Numbered from the stretch's first letter, positions 43,612 to 56,194 are shown. The stretch: DNA of 64,000 nt from Cryptomeria japonica (GCF_030272615.1 NC_081411.1:833948136-834012135), one strand, 5' to 3'. A program made the numbers and translations. Notes: generated from the letters alone by a model not told the origin.

Positions 43612-45393
43612 GATCCATTTTGCTGGTCATCCTGTCAATGTTGCCTTGCTGAGAAAATACTTCAATGGATCGATTTTAGCTATCAACTTGATGGAGTGAG
43701 ATAATAGATAGTGTCTTAATTTTTGAGAAGCAAAAACTACCACCAAGCATGCTTTTTCTGTTGGGGAATAGTTGAGCTCGTATCCCACTAGTGTTCTGTT
43801 GTTGTAGTAGATGGCTCGCTCTTTTCCTTCATTATCCTATTGTGTGAGCAAAACTCCTTATGAAACTTTAGTAGTCGATACATAGAGCAATAATGGCTTG
43901 TCTGGAATTGGTGACATTAGAACGGCTAGTTGCATGAGATATGCCTTGATCTTGTTGAATGCATCCTCACATTGATGGTCCCACTTGAAATGAACATTTT
44001 TATGCAATATATGGGTAAATGGTTGACATTTGTCTGCTAGTTGAGCCACAAATCTTCTAATTGACTGGAGCCTTCCTTGTAGTGATCTGAGTTGACTTAT
44101 ATTCTTGGGAGATTCCATTTCCATGATTTCTTTGACCTTAGCTGGATCTACTTCGATACCTCTAGCTGAAACAATGTATCCCAATAGCTTTCCTGAAGTG
44201 ACACCAAAGGCACATTTCTTAGGATTGAGTCGTAGCTTGTACTGTTTTAACCGATCAAAGATCCTTTTTAGTATTTCGATATGTTCTTCTCTATTGTATG
44301 ATTTTGCCAAGATGTCATCCACATAGTCTTCCATGAATGTATGCATCATATCATGGAATATCGTTGTCATAGCTCTATGATATGTGGCACCTGCATTCTT
44401 TAGTCCAAAAGGCATGACGTTCTAGCAGAAAGTACCCTACAGACATGTGAAATCTGTATTTTCTTGATCTTTAGGTGCTATTTTAATCTAATTGTATCTA
44501 GAGAAACCATCCATTAGAGAAAACATGGAGTGTCTAGCTATTAAATCTACAATGATGTCAATGTTAGGCAAAGGAAAGTCATCCTTTGGACATGCGTTAT
44601 TAAGATCTATGAAGTCTATGCATACTCTGATACTTTTGTCTAGCTTGAAAAGAGGAACAATGTTTGATACCCATTGGGGATATTCTATAGGTTTGATGAA
44701 TCCTACATCCAATAAATTTTTTAGGTCCGCTTTGACCAAGAGAGCAATATGTGGATGCATCTTTCTTAATTTTTGTTTGACTGGTTTGGCTCCTGGATTG
44801 ACATTTAGGTGATACATAATAAGCTCTGGATCCAATCCTAGCATGTCTGCATATGACCAGGTGAAATTGATTTGCCGTTGCTTAAAGAATTCCATATATT
44901 CTTTCCTTTCTTCTTCTGATAGAGAAGTTGCTAGATGTAGGATCTTTGGTTGCTCTGTTGTCCCAATATTAACTGCTTCTGTTGGTTCGATCAAAATTGA
45001 TGACCTTTCTTGACAGTACTCAGGTAAAGTGTCAAATCTCCCATCTTCCGGCACCTCGAGGAGGTTTTCACCGTTAGATGCGTCCTTTCTTTTTACTTTT
45101 TCCCGATCTAATGTTGCCAAGAAATGGTTTGCAGCATTAGACCTGATATTGTTTTCTTCATTTTTCTTTTTGCGACTAGGAGATTTGGCACCCACTTGAC
45201 TGGAAGATGCGTTGCTGAAATTCTTGGTGGAAGTTGTTGCGGGTTTGATTGCATTAAGATATATGGATATGGCATGGTCATTCGGAAAGGTATCAATGGC
45301 AGTATGTCCTTCATTTTCCCATTCAATAAGTTTAGGGTGGATTAGAGGTAAGGGATCATCAGGTTGAGATGTTTTGAGAGTATTTAGGGTCAT
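43612..45393 (-). pseudogene. Reverse transcriptase and first RNase H
   Basis: N-terminal linker to about 44850, then RT: KQKLRKMHPHIALLVKADLK, VCIDFIDLNNACPKDDFPLP, FSLMDGFSRYN, MPFGLKNAGATYHRAM, then the catalytic YVDDILAKS (about 44300), LLGYIVSARGIEVDPAKV and NISQLRSLQGRLQSIRRFV. The gypsy-type RNase H follows (LLLYVSTTKVS...GKERAIYYNNR...EKACLVVVFA) with its usual Asp not kept. Stops fall at about 44486, 44420 and 43858. Confidence 0.88.
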
Positions 45394-46011
45394 GTTTGAG
45401 TTATCAAAGTTTTTGATATGTATGTCAATGTCTAGAATGGTACCCTCATCAGAATGACCTCACCCAAGAAGTTCTTGATCATCCTCAATTAAGTCCAAGT
45501 CAGCCGAATGTGATTCTAATTCAAGTGAACTAGTTCCTAACGTTTGCCCTGCATACGTGTGAACTACATTAACTTCTACATCTTCTTTAAAGCAATTTTC
45601 TTTAGCTGATTCTTCAGAATGATAGGATTCCAATTCCCATTTGTCAGAATCTGTCTCACTTGCAGCTTACAATCTACAAATTTGTTCATATAGCTTTTGA
45701 TGTGTTTCTTCTGTTTGTCTTGCTATAGCTTTCCTTCTTTCATATTCAACTTCTTCTGGACTGAGATTGAGTTCTGTCAACTTTACCATCAGCTCTCCTT
45801 AATTAGTACTAGGTTCATGCTTGTTTTGATTGAGAGTTAATGTTGCTTGGGATGTATTATTGGTTTGTTTCTCTTGTTGATTTGAGGATTGTTTCTTTTG
45901 CCATTTCATTTTTGTTTGTGCTTGTTGCTTAGTAGATGCTTCTTCCCTTTCAATTGCAAGTTGTTCTTGTCTATTTTCATATTCCTCTTGGTGCTGATTA
46001 GAGAATATGTC
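45394..46011 (-). pseudogene. G-patch-to-RT linker
   Basis: Gln/Asn/Glu-rich frame with three or four stops (e.g. NKQEKQTNNTSQATLTLNQ, ELNLSPEEVEYERRKAIA). No domain recognised. It connects the G-patch to RT. Confidence 0.55.
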
Positions 46012-46400
46012 TTATGGTAGAGTAATTTGTCCATACCCTAAGCCTGCTTTGTCTGTGGCTTGCTGAGTATGAGGTTGGATAGGTTCTAAGATACCTTCTT
46101 TTCTTTTTCCTATAGGACCTGTTCCAGTGTATCCCATCCTTTGAAGAATGTTGAATCCTTTTCCATATTTTTCTGTAGGTATTCTAACATTGTTGACCTT
46201 TTGTTGAACTTCTTCATCTTTGTATATAGACATTGTAGCACATCTTTGTCTTCTGTCTACTCTAATAAGGTTCCAACACTAATGAATTCTCCATCAAATA
46301 TCGGAAGATGTTTCACAATTGGTTGTTGTTTCGAGTTTGATGGTTTTCCAAAGGATTTAGGAGAGAGTGGTAATTGTGATATTGAGTATTCTCCGTTTCC
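46012..46400 (-). pseudogene. Linker and G-patch domain
   Basis: EYSISQLPLSPKSFGKP begins the linker. YGKGFNILQRMGYTGTGPIG ... QQATDKAGLGYGQI (about 46030-46170) is a good G-patch: aromatic-Gly start, MGY, Gly-rich turn and the GLGY end. G-patch proteins activate DEAH helicases, and some retroviruses place one after protease. The module occurs in three other fragments in this window. Confidence 0.8.
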
Positions 46401-47585
46401 TTAGTCTCTTAGCTGCATTTGATTTTGCATACTTGATAAAATAGAGGCAAAGGATTGTTCTTTGGATTGTGTGTTCGAAGATGACGCCTCCCTATTGTGA
46501 GGAACAATGACTTCTTGAGCCATTTTTAGATTGTTGCAATATTGGAATGGATTTGAATCAGTAGATATTGTGATTTCTTGTCCATTATAAGAAAACTTGA
46601 CACATTGATGATAGGTTGGTGGCACTGCTTGCAAGTCATGTATCCATGGTCTCCCCAAGAGTATATTATATGATAAGTCCAAGTCCAGAACTTGGCATGC
46701 TGTGTTTTTCTATAAAGGTCCCACTCTGATGGGTAGTATCACAATTCCCTTGGAGGAACGTTCTTCTTCATCATAGGCTTTTATGGTGATCTTTTTGTGA
46801 GGACCAACTGCATCTTCTGAATATCCTAAGGCATGAACAAGACTCAATGAACAAATATTTAGGCCAGCTCCACCATCTATTAGAACACGTTTAACCCGCG
46901 TTTTGTGAACGAGGACTTCAATGTGCAAGGGAGCATTGTGGGGATGTTGCAAGGACATATCATCTTTTTCGGTAAATGATAAGCAGTGAGGAGTTGTGAG
47001 GTGTCCCACCATGGTTTGGAATTGATCAATATCAATATCTTTGGACACTGTGGTATCTACTAATGCTCGTTCAAGAATTTCTTTGTGTGCCGGTGAAAAC
47101 TTTAATAGTTCTAAGATGGATATTTGTGCGGGTGTTTTCTGTAATTGATCCACTAGATTGTATTGTTTGGTAGTGGATGATGTGTTTGTTGTAGGAACTA
47201 GAAAAATCACTTTGGCTTTGCTTCTTGTGATAACATGAGCGGATTCTTGATGTTGTTTCTCTTTAACCACGATCACATTTACCACATTGTCATATGTATG
47301 AGCATAGTTTACCTTTGCTTTACCTTTACCATTTTTCCCTATTGATGATTCACCCTTCTCATAATTAGGAAGCAGAGTTTTGAAAGCTGTGTGAGATTCA
47401 TTTGTTGTATGTCCATCCACAGTTATTATTCCATTATCAATCAAATCTTGGATGACATGTTTTAAGCATTGACAAGCATCTGTTTGGTGTCCTTTGTTTC
47501 GATGGAAATCACAATAATGGTTGTCATTCCACCAAGTAGGTTTTACCTTGGGTTCAAAGTTTCTTTCTTCTAGTAAAGTAATCAA
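46401..47585 (-). pseudogene. Zinc knuckle-like motif and retropepsin-like protease
   Basis: YCDFHRNKGHQTDACQCLKHVIQDLIDNG at 47400-47525 is the Tat/Athila-type knuckle (C-x2-H-x4-H-x4-C). The protease follows: RVLIDGGAGLNICSLSLVHAL with catalytic Asp intact (about 46860-46920), ERSSKGIVILPIRVG, a stop/frame break near 46705, then LLGRPWIHDLQAVPPTYHQ. The best-preserved protease in the window. Confidence 0.85.
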
Positions 47586-47754
47586 TTTGTTTGCGATAAG
47601 TGTTTTTAATGCGGATCCCAGGGGTTCACCAATGTTTGTAAATTATCTTCGAAAGAAATTTTTGATAGTTGCTTTTTGGTGATTGTTGTTTTGTTGAGCT
47701 GCTGCTGAGTTGGTGGATAAATTGAAAACCGGTTGCTTTGGTTTTACATTGTTG

Positions 47755-48951
47755 TCATCCACTACCCATCATTGATGACATTATGATTCTATTCCAAAAT
47801 TTTGGTTTATCATTGTGATTGTTGTTGTTAGTGTTGTTAGGAGGCTGAACTCCTTCTTTGAATATTTTCAACTCACCTTTCTTTATCATGGCTTCCTCCA
47901 TTCCAATTCCATTATCAATAATTTTAGCAAAACTTTGATTTCCTTGCATTTTTAAGTAATAACTCATTTGATCATTTAAGTTGTCGATAAATATGTCCAT
48001 TTTTTCATACTCTGGCATTGTATGAAGATACCTCGAAGCTAACCACCTCCATCATTGTAAGAATGTCATGAAGGGTTCTCCACTCTTTTGTTTTGTGTTA
48101 CACAGATCTAGCATGGTTACTTCATGTAGTATGATGTATGAATATTGGGATACAAACTTATCCACCAACTTTGAAAATGATTTGATTCTAGGTGGAAGTT
48201 TGGAGAACCATTCCATAGCTAGTCTGGTTAAGCTTTTCGAAAATAGTCTCATTAAGTATGTATCTTCACGTGCAAACTCCATGCTCATTGTGCAAAATTA
48301 TCTTATATGATCTTGAGGGTCAGTGCTTCCATCATATTTTTCGTACCTAGGAGTTTTGAAACCTATAGGAAATGGTATCATGTTTAGGTTTCTGTCAAAT
48401 GGATAAGGACATATTTCTTGAAGTGAGTATCGTCTAACATTTCCTCTTTGCATATCTTGAATTTGTGTTTGCAGTGTATGTAGTTGTTGTGTGAGAGTCA
48501 TGATAGGATTATCCACATGATTTGTTCTAGCATAACCCTGATTTTGCATTCTAGGAGGATATTGATCTCTTCTGGTATCATCTCTATCCCTTCTTGTATC
48601 TTCATTGGATTGAGTGTTATTTAGAATTTCTACTTCATCTCTTGTGGGAATGTAGGTTTCCTCATTGGTTCTGGTGTTATTAGGAATTGACGTGTTATTC
48701 ATTTTGAGACCAAAGATGTCCTCATATTGTTCATTATTAGGAGGAGGATCACTTTTCTTTTGTGTCAGTTTGTTTATATCAAAATCTTGGGGGAGTGTAG
48801 CACCAGATTTGGTTAACATTAGGAAATATTTTTCTTTTTCTCCCTCCAATATTTTCTGCATAAATTTTTCGAATTGAGGATCTTTTTTGATGTCTCTGAC
48901 ATGTTGTTCTGTTATTTCCTCTTCAACTTGTATTTCATCTTCGTGTTCCAT
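47755..48951 (-). pseudogene. Gag (capsid region) of the large gypsy element
   Basis: Starts MEHEDEIQVEEEITEQHVRD and runs 217 codons to PIGFKTPRYEKYDGSTDPQDHI, the classic plant gypsy Gag entry motif. After a stop come FAREDTYLMRLFSKSLTRLAMEWFSKLPP, then SQYSYIILHEVTMLDL and PEYEKMDIFIDNLND, the rest of the retrotrans_gag domain. Three frames separated by single stops or shifts. In the family it forms the virus-like particle. Confidence 0.85.
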
Positions 48952-51897
48952 GTTTCTAAAGTGTTTAGTTATTTCAAATGTTTCTATTTCTATTTCTGCA
49001 ATCTTTCATCTCTGAGCCCTGGTTAGAACGGGCATACATGTGTTTTGAATGTTTTTTGAGATTTAAATCTTGAGTAATGTGTCATTATAAGTGATCAATT
49101 GTTGAGGTGAAAATTGTAGATGGATAGACACGAAATGATCTTTTCAAGTATTTGCTTGTTTACAAGTTTTTCGATCTTAGTTTTGGAGTGCAGATTTTGT
49201 GATTTTTGATATGACCAAGTTCAATAGGAATGATATATCCTATGATAGAGAACGAGGTTATTTTAATCAAGTGTTGTAGTTTCATGATTAAAGGATGATA
49301 TATCATGATGAGAAACTATGTTTGAATGATCAGTTTATCAAAGACAATGTTAAGTTGTACTTTAAGGTGTTTGATCTTTAACTTGTTTGAGGTGAATACT
49401 TGAGACCTTTGTGTGTCTTGTTCTTGAATCTGTTTTGATAGAAGATAACCTGATTGAATGACCCAACAAGATGACCTACTCTCTATGTTTGACTGTTTGA
49501 GAAATGGGTTGTTTTTGTTTTCTGATTTTGATGTAGTTTACTAGAAACGCTGACAAAGTGACCAGGAACTCTGCTATACTGACCACAAATGCTGAGAAAC
49601 AGATTAGAAACACTATTCTATACCTCAGAAACATTGACAAATAGACCAGAAACGCTGATAGAAAGACCAGGAATGCTGACAAATAGACCAAAAATACTGA
49701 CAGATAGACTAGAAACTTTGTTCTGCACACTAGAAATGCTGACAAACAGACCAGAAACTCTGCTCTGCAATATAGTGACTCTAAAGGTAAAATAATGATG
49801 TGTATTTTTAGCAAATTGGGTGTTTGAACTTAGGAGATCATTGTTTTGACCCAATTTTGTGATTTTCAGACTCAGAAAATGGATATGTAGACCTAGCAAG
49901 TATAAACTAGGAGATTTGATGCTGCAACATGAGCAATTTGATATGCAACTCACAAGAGTTGTTGATTAGACCAAGGGATCTGACCTTTAGACCAAGAGAG
50001 CTACTGTTTAGACTAGGAACTTTGCTATACTGATCAGAAATGCTGACAAACTGACTAGAAACGCTGTTAAACTGACCAAAAACTTGAATGTTTAGACCAA
50101 AAACTCTGATGTGTTCAACCTTGGAGAGTTAATGTTAAACTATGAGAAATTTGACATTCACACCAAGAGATCTGACGTTTGGACTGGAAATGTGACTGTT
50201 TGGACCATAGGTGCGACTGTCTGAACAGTAGATACGACTGTCTGAACAGTAGATGCGACTGTTTGAACTTTAGATGCGACTATTTGGACCATAAGTGCTA
50301 ATGTTTGGACTGTGAATACGAGTGTTTGGACTGATAAAGCTAATGTTTGGACCAAAAGAGATAAGGTTTGGACTGTGAATGCAACTGTTTGGATTGTAGA
50401 TGCGATAGTTTTGACTGAAAGAGCTAACCTACTGTGAAACTTGTGAATTTGACAATTTGAAGTTTGAGTTTTCAATGTTTGTTGTATTTCAATGGATGAT
50501 ATCTTGACTTGACTTACAAACACAGAATTTAGATTGTATTTTTGTCCCAAAGGACACATAAAGTGTATGTTCAAGAAGCTTTAAAGAAAGCCCAAGTTTT
50601 CACGGATTTTGAACAATTTGAAAACACATCAATCAGTCTATCCTAAGGAGATTGGCTAAGAATGAAAACCTTTGCTTGCTGACTTAGGTACACACCCAAT
50701 AGCTAATCAGAATATGGCCACTGAGTCTCATGCAATGGATTCTCAACACCGTATTATCCGACTCCAAACGCTAATGGGGGCACGATATGGCAAGTGTCTC
50801 TGGAGAGTTACTATCTCTCTTGCACAAATATTATCACACTTTCGGAGGTGAATCGGGTAGCTTCTAATTTACTTGGAACTAGTAAGGGGTCCATTCAGCA
50901 CGTTGCGATATAAAATCAATTAAGAGATCTCCCAGCCTTGAAAACCAAGGTTTGATATACCCGAAGGTATGAAGGAGAGCTATTCTCGAGCACTGTCGTT
51001 GCTTTGATTTTCATCAAAAACACATTTATTTTATAGTGGGCTGGAGTACTTGGCATTAGCCGTTCCCACTTAGGTCGTTTCCCTCTCACCAACCTTAAGG
51101 GCTAAGAGTTAATAACTCCTCAGGAGGGCAGGCCTGCTAAAGAAATGCACTATTGAAAGCAAAGGATGAGTCTGGTTTTCTGATCACCTAACAAAGGTGA
51201 GAGCATACTCGCCTATCATCAAAACACATAAGACATGTTTATTCATTTCCATTGTAATTAGTCTATGTGCCTAATTTAACAAATATAAGTGCAAAATCCC
51301 ACAGCTGCAAATAAAGTTAGTAGTTTATATTGCATTCTTTGACAGTGAAATAGTTTGTGACTCCGGTCTTTCATAGCGAAATAAGTACCTGCAAAACCAA
51401 CAATCTGCAAATTAGGTTCGGGAAAGTGATAGTCCAGAAGCAGAAATGGGGAATGCAACATACAATATTTGTAAAATCATTTAAAAACTAAAAACGCCAT
51501 CAAATTGACCAAAAATGCCATCCTATGTGCCCAGAACGCTGCTCTGCACACCAGAAACGTTGCTTTGCACACTAGAAACGCTATCCTGCACCCCAGAAAC
51601 GCTGTTCTGCACACCAGAAATACTATTAAATAGACTAAAAATGCTGACAGATGTGCCAAAAATGCCACCATACATACCAAAAATGCTAAAATACGGACTA
51701 AAAGCACTAAAGTACATAAAAACATAAAAATAGAGTTGAGGAATCTCCCAAAAATGTCATTTGAGGTGCTGAAACGCCACAAAGAGACCAAGAATGCTAT
51801 TCAGGAGTCCAAGAGAGCTAATCTGCACTCCGGAAGAGCTAATCAACTGTCAATAAAATTTCCTGCAAGCAAACTTGTTAAAGATCAAAGGGGCTAG
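48952..51897 (-). repeat. Leader with 21-bp-periodic repeat arrays
   Basis: Three arrays with a 21-bp unit: 49535-49790 (AGACCAGAAACGCTGACAAAT type), 50158-50420 (GACTGTCTGAACAGTAGATGC type) and 51475-51760 (ACACCAGAAACGCTGCTCTGC type). Units are degenerate but the period is kept, so frames stay open on both strands (7-residue protein-like repeats). The unit GACTGTCTGAACAGT is itself a near palindrome. Between the arrays, 50430-51470 has no gene. Confidence 0.7.
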
Positions 51898-51917
51898 GCC
51901 CCACGGTGGGCACCAAT
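51898..51917 (-). promoter_or_regulatory. Primer-binding-like site
   Basis: Minus strand TTGGTGCCCACCGTGGGG lies 4 bp inside the LTR end. It has the TGGTGCC look of plant gypsy tRNA primer-binding sites. The matching tRNA was not identified. Confidence 0.6.
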
Positions 51918-51920
51918 TAA

Positions 51921-52978
51921 TGTGATGCTAAAAATGTGGTATATAGAAGGCATACACATATAATGAGACAATAAAATGTAATTGAAAAACTTAATTGAGA
52001 ACTAGACTAGAAATGCAAACCATAAGCCTTCCTTGAAATGTCCCATTTTCCTCTATTCTTGAGGACCTTGAAGGTGTTGGATTGATGGGCTCTCAGCAGA
52101 GCAATGACCTCCAAAGTGGCAACTCAAGAGTTGAGTAGCTATTTGATCATGATTGACTATGGAGATGATATGAAATGCATGATGTAAGAAACTAGATTAA
52201 CATGCTATGATCAATTCCAAATCTAATTACTAGATAATTGAAATGTAAATTCCCTATAGTAATGATGCCTAAATTGATATGAGATGGAATCCTTATTACT
52301 CCAAATTGGGGGATATTTATAGGATTTCCAAGGCCAAAGCTGAGGTGGCAAGAATCGATGGTCCAGATCTGATCTGGAGATATCAAGGGCCAAGATTGAG
52401 GAAGTTGGAGAAGAGGTTGGAGGAAGAGACACTTGTCATCTCTATGGTGACAAGTGTCAAGGATCCTTGCTCATGAGAGGGCAAGTGTCCAAGGGAGGAG
52501 ATATGTGGCAAAAGTTCCATGTGTCTCAAGGAGAGAATATCCACACCATGGGAGGTTAGGATAAGGAGGTTAGAATGTGCAAGATAGGATAGGGTTAGTT
52601 AGACCCAAGATTAAATTGAATGGGTTGAGTTAGGGGATGGTTAGGTTGGGTGGTTAAAGTTAGGAGCCATGTGCTCATTTGAATTTAGAAATTCAAATAA
52701 TTGGAAAATGACAATTAATGTCAACAAACTTGAGTTTATTAATCTTAATTAGGGATTAGAAGAATTGATTAATATGGGGAGACATTAATAATTTAGAATT
52801 AATTAACCAAAGGGGGATATGAAATGAATTATATAAATAAATCATTTAGATTTATTTACTAGTAGATGAATAGAGAAATTAATGAAATTGCTTGTGAATT
52901 CAATTAATTAGGAAGGAGAATTAATCAAATAACTGTGTATTTAATTAACTATCTTTAGACCATTTTTAGGTGTATACA
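51921..52978 (-). repeat. 5' LTR of the large gypsy element
   Basis: 1058 bp with TG...CA ends: on the coding strand TGTATACACCTAAAAATGG ... TTTAGCATCACA. Its start is a diverged match to the LTR at 7993. A primer-binding-like site follows. No second copy is recognised in the window. Confidence 0.75.
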
Positions 52979-53820
52979 GTTTGCAAATTCAGAACTCCTT
53001 GTACCTATTTTGAGGAATTTTCTTTTAGTTACATGCCTGATTTAAGGGAGGTTGGAGTTGTTGACAACACATCATGTTTTGGAGCCAATATTCAATATTT
53101 GAATTTTTGGAGCCTTTTGTACAAGTCTTTCTTCTTCTCTTAGTTTTTCTCTTGTTTTGAGTATTGTAATTGCTCTAGAAACTTTTTCATACTTCTCTAA
53201 CTCATTTGTTTATGAGTATTTTTCAGATTGGTAATGCAGAAAGATCCTGATTTCAATAGAAGAAACTTGTTTCCTCCTCAATTATTTATGTGTCAGCATT
53301 GTATGTGAGTAATTTATTAAGGATATTGAGATTCATCTTGAAATCCTTTATTTTTATTTCATTCCTCCAATGGTTGATTTAGGAACAACATGTTATAGTA
53401 CAGGTCTATGAATATGTTTTGTATTCTTTTGCATTAAAATTGTGAAGTCATAAATGTTTTCTTTTTTATGAGCATCATAAATCTTAAACCTTTCATAACA
53501 ATCATTTTTGCAAGCATGTGTAGCTGAGTTGTGAGATAGTGTGGTTTCTTTAATTGACTATTTTTGTGATTTCCAATAGCATTAACAAGTTTTATCTTTG
53601 GTGTATCACCTATTATTAGCAGTAATTTCTGGAAAAACTCTTTATCCCTTTTCCCAAGGAAAAGTTAGTAGTTTATAAGTGATCAAAAGGGGAGCCAACC
53701 AATAATCTGGAGCTCTACTCTCGCCATAGGATACCCACAACCTGAGAGTAGTCCCATGTTGCACATGGGATTGCAGATTTTTCATCTTTGCTTTGGGTGC
53801 AAATCCTTGTGACAACAGTT
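52979..53820 (+). other. Unassigned AT-rich stretch, possibly an LTR
   Basis: No gene. A GC-richer block at 53700-53800 (CTCTCGCCATAGGATACCC, GAGAGTAGTCCC) precedes a region related to an element leader, so part may be an LTR of the next fragment, but no termini can be fixed. Confidence 0.3.
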
Positions 53821-54413
53821 CTTGGATCTGAGTGTTTATGTAATTTTAAATTCAAATTTACATTTACAAGTTTAATTTCCAATTGAATTTAAAAAATTGA
53901 GAGGTTAAATTGATAAAAACCCTAATTTTAAATTTTAAAATTGAGCTTGCGGGTTGTCTAATTTGGATTAATTGTTTCAGATCTGATTTGAGAACATTTT
54001 AAATTTCAAATTTACATTCATAGATCTTATTTTACTCAAATTGCATAAATTTAGAGGTTTATTCACAAAAACCCTAATTTATTTTGGTTAATTGGATTTG
54101 TGGGTTGCATAATTCATCACTTTCATTTTTAGAGCTGTTTTTAATTAGTCATAACGACACTTAATAGATCTGATTTATTTTCCATGTCATATATGATTAC
54201 ATTGCTTTTTACTTACATTTATCATAATCATGTGTCAGATAATGGTTTCTTTCATTTCACATTGCTTCTTTTCAGTCATAACACTTTGGCATATTGCATT
54301 TTTAGAATTTCCAAATTACTTCCTTTCAATCAATTAGATCTCAAAGATTTCATTTATAGTGCATGTTATTTTATTGTGATCTTTTTAGGAAAATGCATTA
54401 TATATAGATCAGA

Positions 54414-55328
54414 TTAAAGCTTTTGTAGATCACAATCCTAGAGATGCTAATGGAAAACCTAATAATTGTACCTCTCATAGGGTATCTAATATGAATGAAG
54501 AAAGAGATAATACTCCTATCAATTATATCTCTAACTTAGAGAAAGTATTGAAGAGAAAAATGGCACCATATTATTCTCATACACATACCTCAGCGCAAGG
54601 GGGGGCAAGCTCAAGCTATTGGTGCTTCAATCTCTCTGGATCCCCCTTATTCTCCTAGAGTCTATCTTAGTCATGAAAATATTTGTAGAGAAGATGATGT
54701 TAAGCATTTCATTCATGATCTATCTCCCAACATGACATTATGCAAACATGAGGCCTTAGATGATAAGGATCTTCCTTCCCAACCCATGAAAGAGGATATG
54801 CATGATGATAGAAAGGAAAATCTCCCTACATAAGATATTCCTTCTTCATCTACTTTTCACTTTGCTCCTTCTAAATACACTTACACTACAAATTTGAAAG
54901 AGGTCCATTATATTGTTCCTCCTCCTTCTCAATTAAGAACTTGTTATAGGAGTGGCTATAACATAATATCAAAACAAGGTTTTAGAAGACAAGGACTTGG
55001 GAAATTTGAACAAGGAATTAGAGTCCTTATAAACCCTCCTACACATGCTAATAGCAAAGGTATAGGACATTATCATGAATCCACTATGGATGATTTCTTT
55101 AGAATTCAAAATTTTAAGGATTATCTTGCAATAAATAAGACTTATTGTCCATCTAAGGTTTCTTCTTCTTTAAACTCTCCTTTTTGTTCATATCATCAAA
55201 CTCATGACCATCATGCTAATGATTGTCTAGATTTTATGCAAGAACTAGTTGATAATGGAACTATTAAAATCATAGATGACAATCCTTCTTCTTCTAACAA
55301 CCCTTTCCCTGCATCTCAAGAAATATGA
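54414..55328 (+). pseudogene. Polyprotein remnant: G-patch and zinc knuckle-like motif
   Basis: The opening frame (IKAFVDHNPRDANGKPNN, 54414-54600) shifts at a run of G (54597-54606). From 54894 it is open: LRTCYRSGYNIISKQGFRRQ and GLGKFEQGIRVLI...SKGIGHYHE form a G-patch-like block (54935-55075), and CSYHQTHDHHANDCLDFMQE (55186-55245) is a C-x2-H-x4-H-x4-C knuckle. The order G-patch then knuckle is the reverse of that in the large element (knuckle, protease, G-patch). No protease seen between them. Confidence 0.65.
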
Positions 55329-55592
55329 CCTAATCCTATTGATGATCAAGAGAAATTGGCCTTTTGAATATTTTGGAGATTGAAGTATGATAATAATATT
55401 ATTTATCCTTTCATAAAACTCACTAATAAACATAAGGAAGGTAATGGACATTGTCTTTTTCATCGTAATTGTGCTTATTCTCTTGGAAAGTATAAATCAT
55501 CTAAAACATTTGTTCAAGACCTATATGATAGGGCTCACATACCTCACACAACCGATCTTGCTCTCTTTCTTGGTGGAAAAGTAGTGCCTTAG
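55329..55592 (+). pseudogene. Second knuckle-like motif and tail
   Basis: After stops, GNGHCLFHRNCAYSLGKYKS and KTFVQDLYDRAHIPHTTDL (55440-55560) look like a second, degenerate copy of the knuckle plus the following helix (C-x2-H kept, the last pair lost). Ends at 55590. A duplicated knuckle is possible, but this may be coincidence. Confidence 0.4.
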
Positions 55593-56194
55593 CACTCTAT
55601 CCAACCTTCATGTTGTTCCTCACCCTATGACACATGTAGTTAACTTAATTGGGGGCTTTTTTTCATAAGAGGTGATGCTTTTTCAATTAAAAACATTTTG
55701 GGGAAGCAACATCATTCATTCTTGCCTCTTTCATATTTATTCTCTCTATCTAAGGCTCCACTATTCCCTTTTAGGGGTTGCATTTTTCATACTTTGATGT
55801 CCTTTTTTGTATGGAATGTATGCCACTTATGACTAATCCCTCCTTAGGGGAGTATGCAGTCCTTCATTATAATTCTTTCTCTATTTCTCTTTGAATACCA
55901 GCTCTTATTTAGAGCTGAATTTTTCATAAATTAATGTTTTTTATTTCATTGAATATTTCTTCATGTGAGTACATTGTGCATTTTCTTATGTCTAATCTCT
56001 CCTTAAAGAGGTTGTGTAATTCTTCTCATTGTCCTTATAGTTGAGGGGCAATGATCTTTATCTCTTATCCTTTCTAGGGATCCAATTTTCCTTTATTAAG
56101 TGGTGTTTTCTTATGATTTGATATCATTCGTTGTCTGAAGTTGTTGTTTACTCAAGGATTCTCTCTTATGTAAGAGGTGAATATCCTTGACTAC

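Larger units (their letters stand above)
32586..52978 (-). mobile_element. Large Tat-type Ty3/gypsy element with nested insertion
   Basis: Minus strand from 52978: LTR (52978-51921), primer-binding-like site, ~3-kb repeat-rich leader, gag, zinc knuckle, protease, G-patch, RT, gypsy RNase H, archaeal-type RNase H, integrase, then a polypurine-like GGGGGGCAAAAAG at about 32580-32592. The antisense PMD frame at 29216-31227 probably also belongs to it, in which case its true 3' end is further left; no matching 3' LTR is found. A second element (33076-41845) sits inside the integrase. Catalytic residues are often kept but many stops are present, so it is dead. Confidence 0.8.
53821..56194 (+). mobile_element. 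Fragment related to the non-autonomous element, + orientation
   Basis: The leader (53838-53990) matches the complement of 40010-40155. It is followed by frames with G-patch and zinc motifs, a polypurine-like ATTGGGGGC (55648-55656) and a 3' region with CTCAAGGATTCTCTCTTA (56151-56168) matching 36045-36065 on the minus strand. It stops abruptly at 56194 against an LTR fragment of another family. No RT, no integrase, no own LTR. Confidence 0.7.

Noticed and set aside
49476-49953. Hydrophobic repeat proteins (LVYLSAF-like) on the minus strand
   Set aside because: Generated by the 21-bp DNA repeat in a leader; frames on both strands are open for the same reason.
53838-54417. Coding frame at 54184-54417
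   Set aside because: Lies in the leader matched to the non-autonomous element; AT-rich chance frame.
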